Shown: positions 1 to 7,970 of the stretch, piece after piece
Layout of the letters: every line of letters begins with the position of its first letter
Numbering within the stretch: the stretch's first letter is position 1
Assembly: GCA_030539035.1 (NCBI GenBank)
Contig: JAUNSU010000037.1
Coordinates: 1-32,627, forward strand
Direction of reading: 5' to 3'
Source: Planctomycetia bacterium
GTDB taxonomy: Bacteria > Planctomycetota > Planctomycetia > Pirellulales > Thermoguttaceae
DNA length: 32,627 bases
Made by a program: the position numbers and the translations under genes
The notes under the pieces: model-generated
The model's database searches: none
Told to the model about the DNA's origin: nothing
What the model saw: only the letters and a program-made list of their open reading frames with translations

Positions 1-14
1 CTCTCCCGTTGACC

Positions 15-50
15 GGATCCGACTCCTTCCGGCGATATAAAATCGGATCC
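15..50. repeat. GGATCC-armed inverted repeat
   Basis: Two perfect 8-base arms, GGATCCGA at 15-22 and TCGGATCC at 43-50, flank a 20-base loop. No T-run follows on the plus strand, so it is not a classical terminator for an upstream gene. Arms of the same sequence form the first terminator after rpsA (24048-24078), so this may be the remnant or end of a gene left of the window. No coding region is visible in 1-121. Confidence 0.35.
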
Positions 51-121
51 ATTCAAATCACCAAAAAATAAACGATCTTTCTCCATGCGGCATTCGCGGA
101 GAAGAACAGGAAAGGACAAAC

Positions 122-451
122 ATGGACAAATTTCGAGAACTCGCGTCGATTCATTTTCATAAAGCGCCCGACAATCTGAATTGCGCGCAATCGGTTGCCA
201 AAATCGCCGGACGGGACGATCTCGTTCCCGGCGATCTTGCCTTCGGCGGAGGGCGGGCCGAAGGCGGCATCTGCGGGGCTCTGTTCGCCGCTCTTCAATG
301 CACTCCGGAAGAAAATCATGAAAAGATCAAGGAAGAATTCGCTCAAAAAGCAGGGGCGCTCACTTGCCGCGAAATTAAAGGAAAAGCAAAAACCCCCTGT
401 TCGGAATGTGTTGCGGTCGGAGCGTTTCTCGCTGATAAATATCAGAAATAA
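122..451 (+). CDS. C_GCAxxG_C_C family small redox protein
   Basis: 109 residues, no signal peptide, so cytoplasmic. The Cys pattern matches the C_GCAxxG_C_C family of putative redox-active proteins: NCAQSV near residues 20-25, GGGRAEGGICGALFAAL in the middle, then TCREIKG and a CSEC pair near the C-terminus. It is shorter than the roughly 140 residues I recall as usual, and the loss appears to lie in the stretch between the first Cys and the glycine-rich segment. A purine-rich AGGAAAGGA lies just upstream of the ATG and supports this start. It stands alone; about 100 bases separate it from the next plus-strand gene. The reaction and partner are unknown for this family; metal or cofactor binding by the cysteines is inference. 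Confidence 0.75.
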   Translation: MDKFRELASIHFHKAPDNLNCAQSVAKIAGRDDLVPGDLAFGGGRAEGGICGALFAALQCTPEENHEKIKEEFAQKAGALTCREIKGKAKTPCSECVAVGAFLADKYQK

Positions 452-557
452 TAATCCCGGGCTCCGTCGGCAACTGATCCAGATTCCTTGTATTCCGTAT
501 TTCGGATGAAATCCGGATCCCTTTATTATTGACACATTTTTCAGGAGAATGAACAGA

Positions 558-2249
558 ATGCGTTTCCATTTATCCCTCGCCGTGTTCTTTGCCGGTCTGA
601 TCTCTCTCGGGATCAATAATCTCTCTTTTTCTGCGGAAAAATATCCGGATCGATGGTTTTACGCCTCCTTCGGACTTCAGAACGAGGAAGCGGCCGATGA
701 ATTGATCGAATTGATCAACTCCGCCGGATCAAAAGATCTCAATGGAATGCTCTGGGCCTGCGGACTCGAACACATAGGCTCCTGGAGCCCATCCTTAAAA
801 GGCCGGCTCGCGAAGATCAAAAAAGCCGCTGATGAAAAAGGGATCGAAATCATTCCTATCCTCTGGTCGGTCGGATACGGGACCATGCTCCACCGTAATC
901 CCAATCTTGCCGCGTCCAAACCGGTCGATCTGGAAATGATCGCACAAAAGGGAAAAATCGTTTGTTTGCCTGATCCGATCGGCGATCTCAATTCGGGAAT
1001 GGAAACGATTAAGGGAAAACAGATCGTTTCCTTCTATCATGATCGGCCCGGAACCGTCTCCTTTATTGACAATGAAATCAAACACGGAGGAAACAATTCT
1101 GTCCGCTTCGAAAATTTCTCTGCCGATCAGCATGGACATGGAAGGCTCTCCAAAACACTCACCTTAAAACCGAATCGAATGTACTGCATCTCGATCTGGA
1201 TGAAAACGGAAGAAATCAAAGGCGGGCGAATGATGCTTCAGATGTATCGGCAAAAAGGCGGAATCACGATCTGCTCGAACGGGATCAAGATCCCGAAAAA
1301 CGGAACCTCCGACTGGACACAGCGCAAGATCTTTTTCAATTCCGGACCTGATGGTCTTGTCCGATTTTACGCGGGGATCTGGGGCGGAAAATCCGGAAAA
1401 TTCTGGTTCGACGATTTTGAACTTACCGATCTCGCTCTTTGTAATCCGGTTCAGCGGCCGGGTACCCCATTGATCATTAAAAATCAGGAAGACGGAACAG
1501 AATATGAAGAGGGCCGCGATTATCTCCTTCCAAAATCGTCTCTGAATTTAGGCAATCCCGTTAAAGGAAAAGTCGAACCGATCATTCCCGAAAACAGCCG
1601 GATCAAGGAAGGGACAAAACTTTCGGTCCACTATTATACTCCGGTAATAATCGGCAATGGACAGATCTCCGTTTGTATGTCGGAACCGGAGCTTTACAAG
1701 TATTTTGAAAAATCGGCGGAAGCCCTGATGAAAGAACTTGCTCCCAAAAAATGGTTCCTGAGCATGGATGAAATTCGGGCTGGCGGAAGCTGTAAAGCCT
1801 GTAAAGACCGAAATCTTTCAATGGGCCGGATCCTCGGCGATTGCATCACCAAACAATTCGAGATCATTAAAAAGGTTCAGCCGAACGCGGAGGTTTATAT
1901 CTGGTCCGATATGATCGATCCCAATCATAATTGCCGGGACAATTATTACAACGTCGAAGGGGATTTCACCGGCGCTTGGAAATATATTCCGAAAGATCTG
2001 ATCGTTGCCTGCTGGTATTACGAAAAAAGAGAAGCCAGTATGAAATTTTTCGCGGAAAACGGCTTCCGGACATTCGCCGCCGCTTATTATGATACCGATA
2101 ATCTCAATTCCTGTTCCGATTGGCTCGATACCTGTAATCGAACTCCGAATTGCACCGGAATCATGTATACGACCTGGCAGCATAAATACGCACTTTTTCC
2201 CGGCTTCTGCGATCTTGTCCGCGAACAGAGCAAGCCGATGAAAAAGTAA
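558..2249 (+). CDS. Secreted glycoside hydrolase-like protein (GH20-type TIM barrel with inserted carbohydrate-binding-like domain)
   Basis: 563 residues from the ATG at 558, chosen because AGGAG at 543-547 sits 10 bases upstream; the in-frame ATG at 549 is only one base from that site. A signal peptide (about residues 1-26, ending SFSA) predicts export. The first part (about 30-165) looks like barrel strands (LWACGLEH, IIPILWSVGYG). A beta-rich segment (about 170-290, with NNSVRFENF and WFDDFEL) resembles a carbohydrate-binding module inserted in the barrel. The C-terminal half has WFLSMDEIR followed by a C-x-x-C pair, VYIWSDMIDP and IMYTTWQHKY; the Asp-Glu pair in MDEIR is placed like the catalytic DE of GH20 hexosaminidases. 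Substrate is unknown. It converges with the metallophosphoesterase gene with 9 bases between stops and no visible terminator. GH20 itself is uncertain; a GH20-related uncharacterised family is equally possible. Confidence 0.6.
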   Translation: MRFHLSLAVFFAGLISLGINNLSFSAEKYPDRWFYASFGLQNEEAADELIELINSAGSKDLNGMLWACGLEHIGSWSPSLKGRLAKIKKAADEKGIEIIPILWSVGYGTMLHRNPNLAASKPVDLEMIAQKGKIVCLPDPIGDLNSGMETIKGKQIVSFYHDRPGTVSFIDNEIKHGGNNSVRFENFSADQHGHGRLSKTLTLKPNRMYCISIWMKTEEIKGGRMMLQMYRQKGGITICSNGIKIPKNGTSDWTQRKIFFNSGPDGLVRFYAGIWGGKSGKFWFDDFELTDLALCNPVQRPGTPLIIKNQEDGTEYEEGRDYLLPKSSLNLGNPVKGKVEPIIPENSRIKEGTKLSVHYYTPVIIGNGQISVCMSEPELYKYFEKSAEALMKELAPKKWFLSMDEIRAGGSCKACKDRNLSMGRILGDCITKQFEIIKKVQPNAEVYIWSDMIDPNHNCRDNYYNVEGDFTGAWKYIPKDLIVACWYYEKREASMKFFAENGFRTFAAAYYDTDNLNSCSDWLDTCNRTPNCTGIMYTTWQHKYALFPGFCDLVREQSKPMKK

Positions 2250-2258
2250 TTCTCCCGT

Positions 2259-3626
2259 TTACGGATTGAGCGAACTGCTTTTTTCCATTTTTTTCGAATC
2301 GCGTTTTTTTACAGGAACCGCTGCATCATTTTTTAATCCGGTCTTTGGCCAAGGAACAAAGCGGTTCCAAATTTCGAACGAAAAACGGTCGCGATAGCCG
2401 ATTCCTTTCATCATCCCGCCGTTGAGAAGACGGGAAAGTTCTTCCAGTTCCGCGGAACAGGAAGGAATGAATCGATGATAAATTCCTTCCGGACAGATCT
2501 CCGCTTCCAGCCAACCTGCCGGAAATTGCGTTGTCTGCGGAAGATTCATCTGAAGAACTTGCCCCAACTTCGCGGTGGTTGCAACGTTTTTATGTCCGAT
2601 GTAAATTATGGACCGCGATCGGCCGATCTTTTCAAGCTGTTCCCGAACTTCTTTTCCATCACGAATCACTTTTCCCTTATCATTCAGATAATCATCAGGA
2701 ACAAGCTGCATATGAGAAAAGATCACCGCTGGCCGATCAGGATTCAACTGATCTATCGCCGCAAGATTCGCCGGTTTATTCAATTTTCCATTAGCTGTAT
2801 TCAGCCAAAGAAATTGGAATCCGTCAATCATTTTCAATCCGGCATCCGATCCGAAATGAGATCGCCAAATTTCTGTTTCCGGTGTTCGATCATCATGATT
2901 GCCCGGCGCAATTAAAAGTGAACCCCGATATTCAGAAAGCGATTCTTTCGCTCGTTTATATTCTTCCGGAAGATTGGCGTCCGTAAGATCACCCGCAATG
3001 ATCATCGCGGAACAGGCGCGGCGGTTCGCGTCCGCACAAACATCTTTCAGAATTTCGGCGCTCTTGCAGTGCATTCTTCCGCCCGGTCTGGTAATAATCG
3101 ATACATGAGTATCGCTGACCGCCGCGAATTTCAAAAGACACTTTCCTATCGGAAGATCCGATGTTCGGCAAACAACACTCTTCGAGGATACGGAATAAAC
3201 AGGCGCATTTTCATTTTCTGTATTTGCCAAATGCGTCCAGGAAGCGTTTACCCGATATTCCGTTGACGGGAACAACCCTCGAAAAACGACCCGACCGCAG
3301 CGTCCTTTCACTTTTATTCGCTGAATCTCGTCCGTATTTTGCAAAAGACGAAGTTCGATTCCTTCTTTCGGTTCCGATTGAATCCCATATTGAACCATGA
3401 TCGAATCGCAAGATGCACTTCTCGCGGAGAAATAATCTCCCAATTTCGGCGCTTTCGGAAGATCATTGATCTTACCGGCAATAGGCCGCACTTTTTTCTC
3501 TTTGATCAGAATCGGAAACGGATCCTTGCTTTTGGACGGTTCAACCGCTGATCCGGAAACGGTAAATCCCATCACAAATGCCGCAATCAGCAGAGTACTC
3601 CATACAACCCGTAATCGCGTATCCAT
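2259..3626 (-). CDS. Secreted metallophosphoesterase with N-terminal Fn3-like domain
   Basis: 455 residues from the ATG at 3626, which has GGAGAA at 3631-3636; a longer in-frame start at 3653 lacks such a site. Signal peptide residues 1-27 (ending SGSA). Residues about 65-160 look like a fibronectin-III/purple-acid-phosphatase N-terminal domain. The calcineurin-like core follows with all early motifs: SDTH (D172, H174), GDLTD (212-216), GNHDD (242-246) and SHMQ (H305). The last motif reads GHKN where GHxH is usual, so one metal-ligand histidine is missing or displaced. The expected reaction is phosphomonoester or diester hydrolysis in the periplasm with a two-metal centre; the substrate cannot be told. 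The gene lies 36 bases downstream of the DHS-like gene on the same strand and could be the last gene of that operon. Confidence 0.75.
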   Translation of the reverse strand: MDTRLRVVWSTLLIAAFVMGFTVSGSAVEPSKSKDPFPILIKEKKVRPIAGKINDLPKAPKLGDYFSARSASCDSIMVQYGIQSEPKEGIELRLLQNTDEIQRIKVKGRCGRVVFRGLFPSTEYRVNASWTHLANTENENAPVYSVSSKSVVCRTSDLPIGKCLLKFAAVSDTHVSIITRPGGRMHCKSAEILKDVCADANRRACSAMIIAGDLTDANLPEEYKRAKESLSEYRGSLLIAPGNHDDRTPETEIWRSHFGSDAGLKMIDGFQFLWLNTANGKLNKPANLAAIDQLNPDRPAVIFSHMQLVPDDYLNDKGKVIRDGKEVREQLEKIGRSRSIIYIGHKNVATTAKLGQVLQMNLPQTTQFPAGWLEAEICPEGIYHRFIPSCSAELEELSRLLNGGMMKGIGYRDRFSFEIWNRFVPWPKTGLKNDAAVPVKKRDSKKMEKSSSLNP

Positions 3627-3662
3627 TATATTCTCCGATTTTACAGATTTCATTCGATATTT

Positions 3663-4781
3663 TTATTTTTCCAGCTCCTGCAAAAGAGCCGTCAACCAGG
3701 ATCGATTATCCGCGCTGCAATAGGACATTTTTCCGCCCATTCGGGAAAACGTCTTGCAAAATCGAAGATAATAAGCGGGATTGTCCATAGGCGGTTCTCC
3801 ATTCCGAGTCCAATCCCAAGAGGATTTTGCGAGATCCACAACATGAATCGTAAAACGTTCGATCTCTTTTCCTTCCTGCCGCGCAATATTTCGGGACATG
3901 GAAAGTGATTTTTCGAAGATCATGGGAGACATCACCGCGGATCCCACCGAAAGATAAACGCCCTTTTCCAACTGGGAGACGGAATTTGCGTAAGAGAGAA
4001 AATCTCTCTGCGCACATCGTCCGATCGCGGCCCCGTCGTTCATCGGATGGGTATAAATAATATCGTGTCCGAACATCGGATGGCAGGTAAACGGAATATG
4101 CGCATCGACCGCAGAGTAAGCAAGCGAGAACTCCCTGAAGGGATGAGAGATCTTGATGAAATCTTCCTTCAGATCAAAAGCGGTCTTTTTCCGAAGGAGA
4201 TCGGCGGCGGCCGCGGCCCGATCGAGCAGATCCGGGGCGGCGGAACTTTTCGCGGCCTCGTCAATGATCTTTCGCAGTTCTTCATCAGACGGAAGAAGAA
4301 TCCCTTCCCGCTGGATCATGGATCCGACGGCCTCTCCGTATCCGAGTCCGAAAAACGCGCCCGCGATAATTGCGAGATTGATGCAGGTCCCGGTTTCGTT
4401 CCAAATTCCGAACTGTCCTTCCGAAGTATATCGATGAACATCTTCCCCGCTTTTTCCCTGAAAGGCAAATTCCCAATCGTGAATTACGCCCGCTCCGTTG
4501 GTCGCGAAATGTGTGATCCATCCTCTTTGAAGCAGACGGATCAGGACCGATCCCAGTCCGTTCTTGATCGAATGAGCACCAAAGGCAAGGATCCGCGCCG
4601 CTCCGTTTTCTTTCGCGGATCGGATCTCTTCCGCTGCCCGGCGCACATCGTCCGCCGCCTCTTCGGAAAGATCGATCTTATACGAAACGGGATCAATCGT
4701 GTCCCGTTTGACGTCCAGCTTGTTGACCCGATCGGAAAGAGGAAGAATGTTCAGTAAGTCCCGATTAAAGTATTTTCCCAT
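3663..4781 (-). CDS. Deoxyhypusine-synthase-like protein of unknown function
   Basis: 372 residues, cytoplasmic. It contains FGAHSIKNGL (67-76), ATNGAGVIHDWEFA (93-106), then GKSGEDV, EGQFGIWNET, and later a HPMNDGAAIG stretch and GVYLSVGSAVMSP. From memory this pattern is shared by bacterial proteins usually called hypothetical or deoxyhypusine-synthase-like (Rossmann-type, nucleotide-binding GA and NGAG loops). True deoxyhypusine synthase makes no sense here because bacteria lack eIF5A, so the real substrate is unknown. The start is 2 bases after the kinase stop, with CAGGA just upstream of the ATG, so the two are almost certainly co-transcribed and co-translated. The context with a PfkB kinase and a HAD phosphatase suggests a role in metabolism of a phosphorylated sugar or sugar-derived cofactor; this is inference. 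Confidence 0.5.
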   Translation of the reverse strand: MGKYFNRDLLNILPLSDRVNKLDVKRDTIDPVSYKIDLSEEAADDVRRAAEEIRSAKENGAARILAFGAHSIKNGLGSVLIRLLQRGWITHFATNGAGVIHDWEFAFQGKSGEDVHRYTSEGQFGIWNETGTCINLAIIAGAFFGLGYGEAVGSMIQREGILLPSDEELRKIIDEAAKSSAAPDLLDRAAAAADLLRKKTAFDLKEDFIKISHPFREFSLAYSAVDAHIPFTCHPMFGHDIIYTHPMNDGAAIGRCAQRDFLSYANSVSQLEKGVYLSVGSAVMSPMIFEKSLSMSRNIARQEGKEIERFTIHVVDLAKSSWDWTRNGEPPMDNPAYYLRFCKTFSRMGGKMSYCSADNRSWLTALLQELEK

Positions 4782-4783
4782 GT

Positions 4784-5905
4784 TCAGATCCTGTCTTTGA
4801 GAATGTGAATGATTTCCGGTAAGTTCGCTGTTCCCGTAATTCCGATCTGTTTGATCGTAATGGAAGAGACGATCCCCGCGAAAAACGCGGAATCCGCCAG
4901 CGATAATCCAAGAGAATGAGCAAAGGCCAATCCGGCGTTCGTCGCATCGCCCGCCCCGCAGACATCGATCGGCGGATCCACTTTGCGCGATGGAATTTCC
5001 GATGTTCGAATCGAATCCGATCCTTCACTTTGCAAGAGAAGCGATCCTTTCTCGCCCCGTGTGATCAGAACCGGCGCGTTGTTCCTGCGCACGAACGATC
5101 GGCCCGCCTCCAGAAGATCCTCCTGTTTTTCTCCCGCCGCACGGTCCTGTTCCGCAGTTCGAATCTTTTGATTGATCGTCTCTTTGTGATAGGCTTCGAG
5201 CATTTCGTTCGCGTTGCATTTGATCATCATATTGCGATAGCGATCAATATAGAATCGGGAATCGCACAGGAAAAAAAGATCGGATCGTTTTTTCGCCTCT
5301 TCGGAGAGAAAGTCCCGAAAACGATCGGAGATCATGGATCCCGAGTTTTCCAGGAACTGATCGGTAATGATCACGGCGTCGGTTTGATCAAGAACGATCC
5401 GCGTCTTCTCGATCAGTTTATCGGTCAACTCCTCGGGAACAGATCCCCGATTCCGAAGATCCATCCGGTTTTCTTCAACCCAATCGGAATCCTTTTGATC
5501 TTTTCGCATCGGCTTCATATATGTATTGGTAAGAACGGAAGAGGATTGGATCATGTATTCATCGTGCGCGCCGAGATTCCGCAGCTGCGCGAGAAGATCC
5601 CAGGCTTCTCCATCATATCCGACGATCCCGCAGCAAAATACTTCGGCGCCGAGAGAAGCAAGATTGGCGCTGATCGTTCCTCCCACTCCCGCATACGATC
5701 GAATTGCATCGATCTGATGAGCCCAAAGACCGGTTTCCACAGAAAGCTCATCGAACTGCGGAGCGCGATACAAATACTTATCCAGGCAGAAATCTCCAAC
5801 GACCGCGATTTTCGGACATTGGGGACCAATCCCCTTCCCGATTCGATCCATCACCTTTCCAAGAGCATCAAGGATCCGCGGAATTGAAATATCGGTATGA
5901 TTCAT
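4784..5905 (-). CDS. PfkB-family carbohydrate kinase (HldE/RfaE N-domain-like)
   Basis: 373 residues, ribokinase fold. KIAVVGDFCLDKYLY (32-46) opens the Rossmann core, GVGGTISANLASLGA (73-87) is the substrate-binding signature, NANE (231-234) is the acidic/metal site, ITRGEKGSLLL (281-291) is the strand before the nucleotide site, and DVCGAGD (314-320) is the catalytic signature with D320 as base. The arrangement and the VGD-x-x-LD start resemble the sugar-kinase half of HldE/RfaE (D-glycero-D-manno-heptose-7-phosphate kinase), but there is no C-terminal nucleotidyltransferase domain. The start ATGA overlaps the stop of the upstream HAD gene by 4 bases, indicating translational coupling. Kinase activity on a sugar or sugar phosphate is well supported; the exact sugar is not. 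Confidence 0.8.
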   Translation of the reverse strand: MNHTDISIPRILDALGKVMDRIGKGIGPQCPKIAVVGDFCLDKYLYRAPQFDELSVETGLWAHQIDAIRSYAGVGGTISANLASLGAEVFCCGIVGYDGEAWDLLAQLRNLGAHDEYMIQSSSVLTNTYMKPMRKDQKDSDWVEENRMDLRNRGSVPEELTDKLIEKTRIVLDQTDAVIITDQFLENSGSMISDRFRDFLSEEAKKRSDLFFLCDSRFYIDRYRNMMIKCNANEMLEAYHKETINQKIRTAEQDRAAGEKQEDLLEAGRSFVRRNNAPVLITRGEKGSLLLQSEGSDSIRTSEIPSRKVDPPIDVCGAGDATNAGLAFAHSLGLSLADSAFFAGIVSSITIKQIGITGTANLPEIIHILKDRI

Positions 5906-6738
5906 GATTCTTTTCCTTCAAAGATGAAATCGAACAGACGTTTGGAATCACTGAAGTCGGGAACAATCAGATCCGCACCGGCTTCGAGGAGACGATTCCG
6001 TTTCCAGGCATCGATCCCTTTCCGATCGGCTTCGTTGGTCGCCATTCCGACCGCGTATCCGCCGACTTCACGAACGTTTTCGATTTCGACATATCCATCG
6101 CCGAATCCGATCAGTTTTTCGCCGGGAAGATCATTGATCCGGATCAGGCGTTCGATCACCATTGCTTTTGAAAAGGTTTTGTAATCATCTTGAGCGCCGT
6201 AGACCCCTCCGTTAAAATATCGGGTAAGATCCAAAAGATCGGCTTCCTGCTTAACGTAAAATTCATCGGTTCCGCTCGCGAGATAGAGATCAATCCCCGC
6301 GTTTCTGAGGAGCTCAAGAAACTTTCGTCCGCCGGGAACGACGAAATCGTCCGGTTCCGCTTTTCCCGCTTTGAGATCGGAAACACGATTGGCAATTCGC
6401 TCATCAAGCCGGCGGAGATACTCCTTTTTATAAAGCAGCGGTTCCAAAGGGGATCCGCCGCGCCGCTGGACTTCTTCGGCAAGATAAATACATTGATAAA
6501 TGGTCTGCTTTCCGGTAATTTTATCGACAAAATCATGAACGGTTCGTTCAATTTCAGCTGAATCGCCGCCGGTTGCCGAGAGAACTTCGCAAAAGTAGGG
6601 AACCATGATATTTTGCCAGCCTTCACGAACCAGGCTCAACGTTCCGTCGAAATCAAAAAGGGCGGCTTTAAATTGACGATTTTCCGGCTTTCGCAGGACT
6701 TCCATGGAGAACATCTTCAGGCTTTCGGAAAGATCCAT
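5902..6738 (-). CDS. HAD-superfamily phosphatase
   Basis: 278 residues, cytoplasmic. Motif I is DFDGT (29-33) after a hydrophobic strand, motif II is LASGTDEF, a Lys for motif III lies in the following helix, and motif IV is GFGDGYVEIENV. Motif IV carries Glu residues where many HADs have a second Asp, a variant seen in some subfamilies. A helical cap is inserted after motif I (C1-type, like phosphoglycolate phosphatase/beta-phosphoglucomutase). It is the first gene of the three-gene operon, and AAGGA lies just before the ATG. Next to an HldE-like kinase, a phosphatase recalls the kinase/GmhB-phosphatase steps of ADP-heptose synthesis, but the nucleotidyltransferase partner is not in the window, so this link is only inference. 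Confidence 0.8.
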   Translation of the reverse strand: MDLSESLKMFSMEVLRKPENRQFKAALFDFDGTLSLVREGWQNIMVPYFCEVLSATGGDSAEIERTVHDFVDKITGKQTIYQCIYLAEEVQRRGGSPLEPLLYKKEYLRRLDERIANRVSDLKAGKAEPDDFVVPGGRKFLELLRNAGIDLYLASGTDEFYVKQEADLLDLTRYFNGGVYGAQDDYKTFSKAMVIERLIRINDLPGEKLIGFGDGYVEIENVREVGGYAVGMATNEADRKGIDAWKRNRLLEAGADLIVPDFSDSKRLFDFIFEGKES

Positions 6739-6973
6739 TGCTTATCCTTATAATGATAAATTTTATATTTTACCCATTTTACAGTATGAACGCTCATTTT
6801 CTCTCAATGAACACAATATTTATTATCCCCGAAAAAAGTTTTCTGTCAAGAATTCATTTTTACTAGGTGATAAAGAGAAAAAAAGTAATTTTACTGTTAA
6901 AATATGCCGATAATAATGGATATAGCGGTTCTATAATCTGTAATCAATCAGATATTCGGAGAAAAACAAGAAA

Positions 6974-7648
6974 ATGAAAAAACTTAAATCTTCCTATATT
7001 ATGTATATTATCCTTATTCTTGGTTTAATCACCTCGACCGGATGTTCTTCTGCATTGATGTTTCCGCTCTTCCTGATCAAGGGAACGGATGTCGATCCGG
7101 AGTTCAAAAAGGAGGTCAAGAGTATTCCGAAAAAGTCTAAAATGGTTGTAATCGCGCGGACTGGATCCAAATTATTCGGAAGTGAAAATCCGAGCGCCCC
7201 TCTTTCGAACTGCATTACGCTTCTTCTTTCGAACAAAATCGACGAAAAAAAGAAGCTGGAATGGATCCCTTATGAAAAGGTCGAATCCACTTTTGATGAT
7301 GAGACACTGCTTCTGGAAAACTTTACCCGTATGGGCAAAGAGCTGGAAGCGGACTATGTGATCGGTGTTGATATCGATCATTTTTCCACACAGCTCTCTT
7401 CACAATTATATCAGGGGCGATCGAAAGTTCAGGTTCAAATGATTGAGGTAAAAACGGGCAAGGCGGTCGTTCGAAAAACGATGCCGGAATTTGTTTATCC
7501 TCCGACTCCGACCACCGCCAACGGAAAGCACCCCACGGAATTCCAGAAAAACTATATCGGAAAACTGTCGGAAGAAATCGGAAATCTCTTCTGCGCTTAC
7601 GATCCCCATAAAAAATACGCAATGGACAGCGATTTCCCCGATCGATGA
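6974..7648 (+). CDS. Predicted lipoprotein of unknown function
   Basis: 224 residues. The N-terminus is a lipoprotein signal: KK, a hydrophobic stretch, then ITSTGC with the lipidated Cys near residue 24. The mature part has VVIAR, a long ELEADYVIGVDIDHF segment and VQMIEVKTGKAVVRK. This layout (a short strand, a level-of-protein strand, then metabolite-like tail) resembles small outer-membrane lipoproteins common in Planctomycetes with an LpoB/DUF799-like fold, but I do not recognise a named family. A purine-rich GGAGAAAAACAAG precedes the ATG. A TATAAT is present at 6932-6937 without a convincing -35. It is divergent from the HAD operon and convergent with the large fusion gene. Confidence 0.65.
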   Translation: MKKLKSSYIMYIILILGLITSTGCSSALMFPLFLIKGTDVDPEFKKEVKSIPKKSKMVVIARTGSKLFGSENPSAPLSNCITLLLSNKIDEKKKLEWIPYEKVESTFDDETLLLENFTRMGKELEADYVIGVDIDHFSTQLSSQLYQGRSKVQVQMIEVKTGKAVVRKTMPEFVYPPTPTTANGKHPTEFQKNYIGKLSEEIGNLFCAYDPHKKYAMDSDFPDR

Positions 7649-7808
7649 TCTGAAATTTAAAGGAAACAGTTTAATGAATTACAGCCTCAATCATGAAAGT
7701 ATTGAAAACCAATAATGTAAGCTCGGAAACATTATAATAGGTGATGAGCTTTTGTACAAAGTCGTATTCTCTGTACTTTATCATTCAAACTGTAAATAAC
7801 CGATTTTG

Positions 7809-7931
7809 AAACCACGGATTTCACTGATTTTCACGGATATTTTTTTGGTAAAAACACGTTTTCATCAAAAATATCAGTCCCGAATCTTGTATTGATTTCA
7901 TCCGTGTTTATCCGTGTCATCCGTGGTTCCA
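7809..7931. repeat. CACGGAT-unit inverted repeat between convergent genes
   Basis: The gap 7649-7970 holds no gene. It contains an imperfect inverted repeat of about 30 bases per arm: left arm 7809-7838 (AACCACGGAT, then two more roughly 9-10 base units ending in GAT) and right arm 7895-7931 (the complement, ending ATCCGTGGTT). Each arm is itself three tandem units of the form nnCACGGAT. The roughly 56-base centre carries a further A/T-rich complementary pair (ATATTTTTTTGG at 7838 and CAAAAATAT near 7866). It could form a cruciform or a strong RNA hairpin and may help end transcription from both sides. Similar ACCACGGAT-type spacer repeats occur in other environmental genomes, from memory. 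Confidence 0.75.
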
Positions 7932-7970
7932 AACAAAAAAATTTTTACAGTATGAGTTTATCACTAATCA

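Noticed and set aside
1-50. BamHI-like GGATCC near the window edge as a cloning junction
   Set aside because: GGATCC occurs throughout the window, within genes too, so it reflects the GATC excess, not a linker.
530-560. TTGACA near 533 as a promoter for the GH20-like gene
   Set aside because: No -10 hexamer lies at the right distance, and the region is already the ribosome site and start codon.
3663-4781. True deoxyhypusine synthase
   Set aside because: Bacteria have no eIF5A substrate; only fold-level similarity is claimed.
4916-5887. Open frame of 323 codons on the plus strand over the kinase gene
   Set aside because: Antisense to a clear PfkB kinase with complete signatures.
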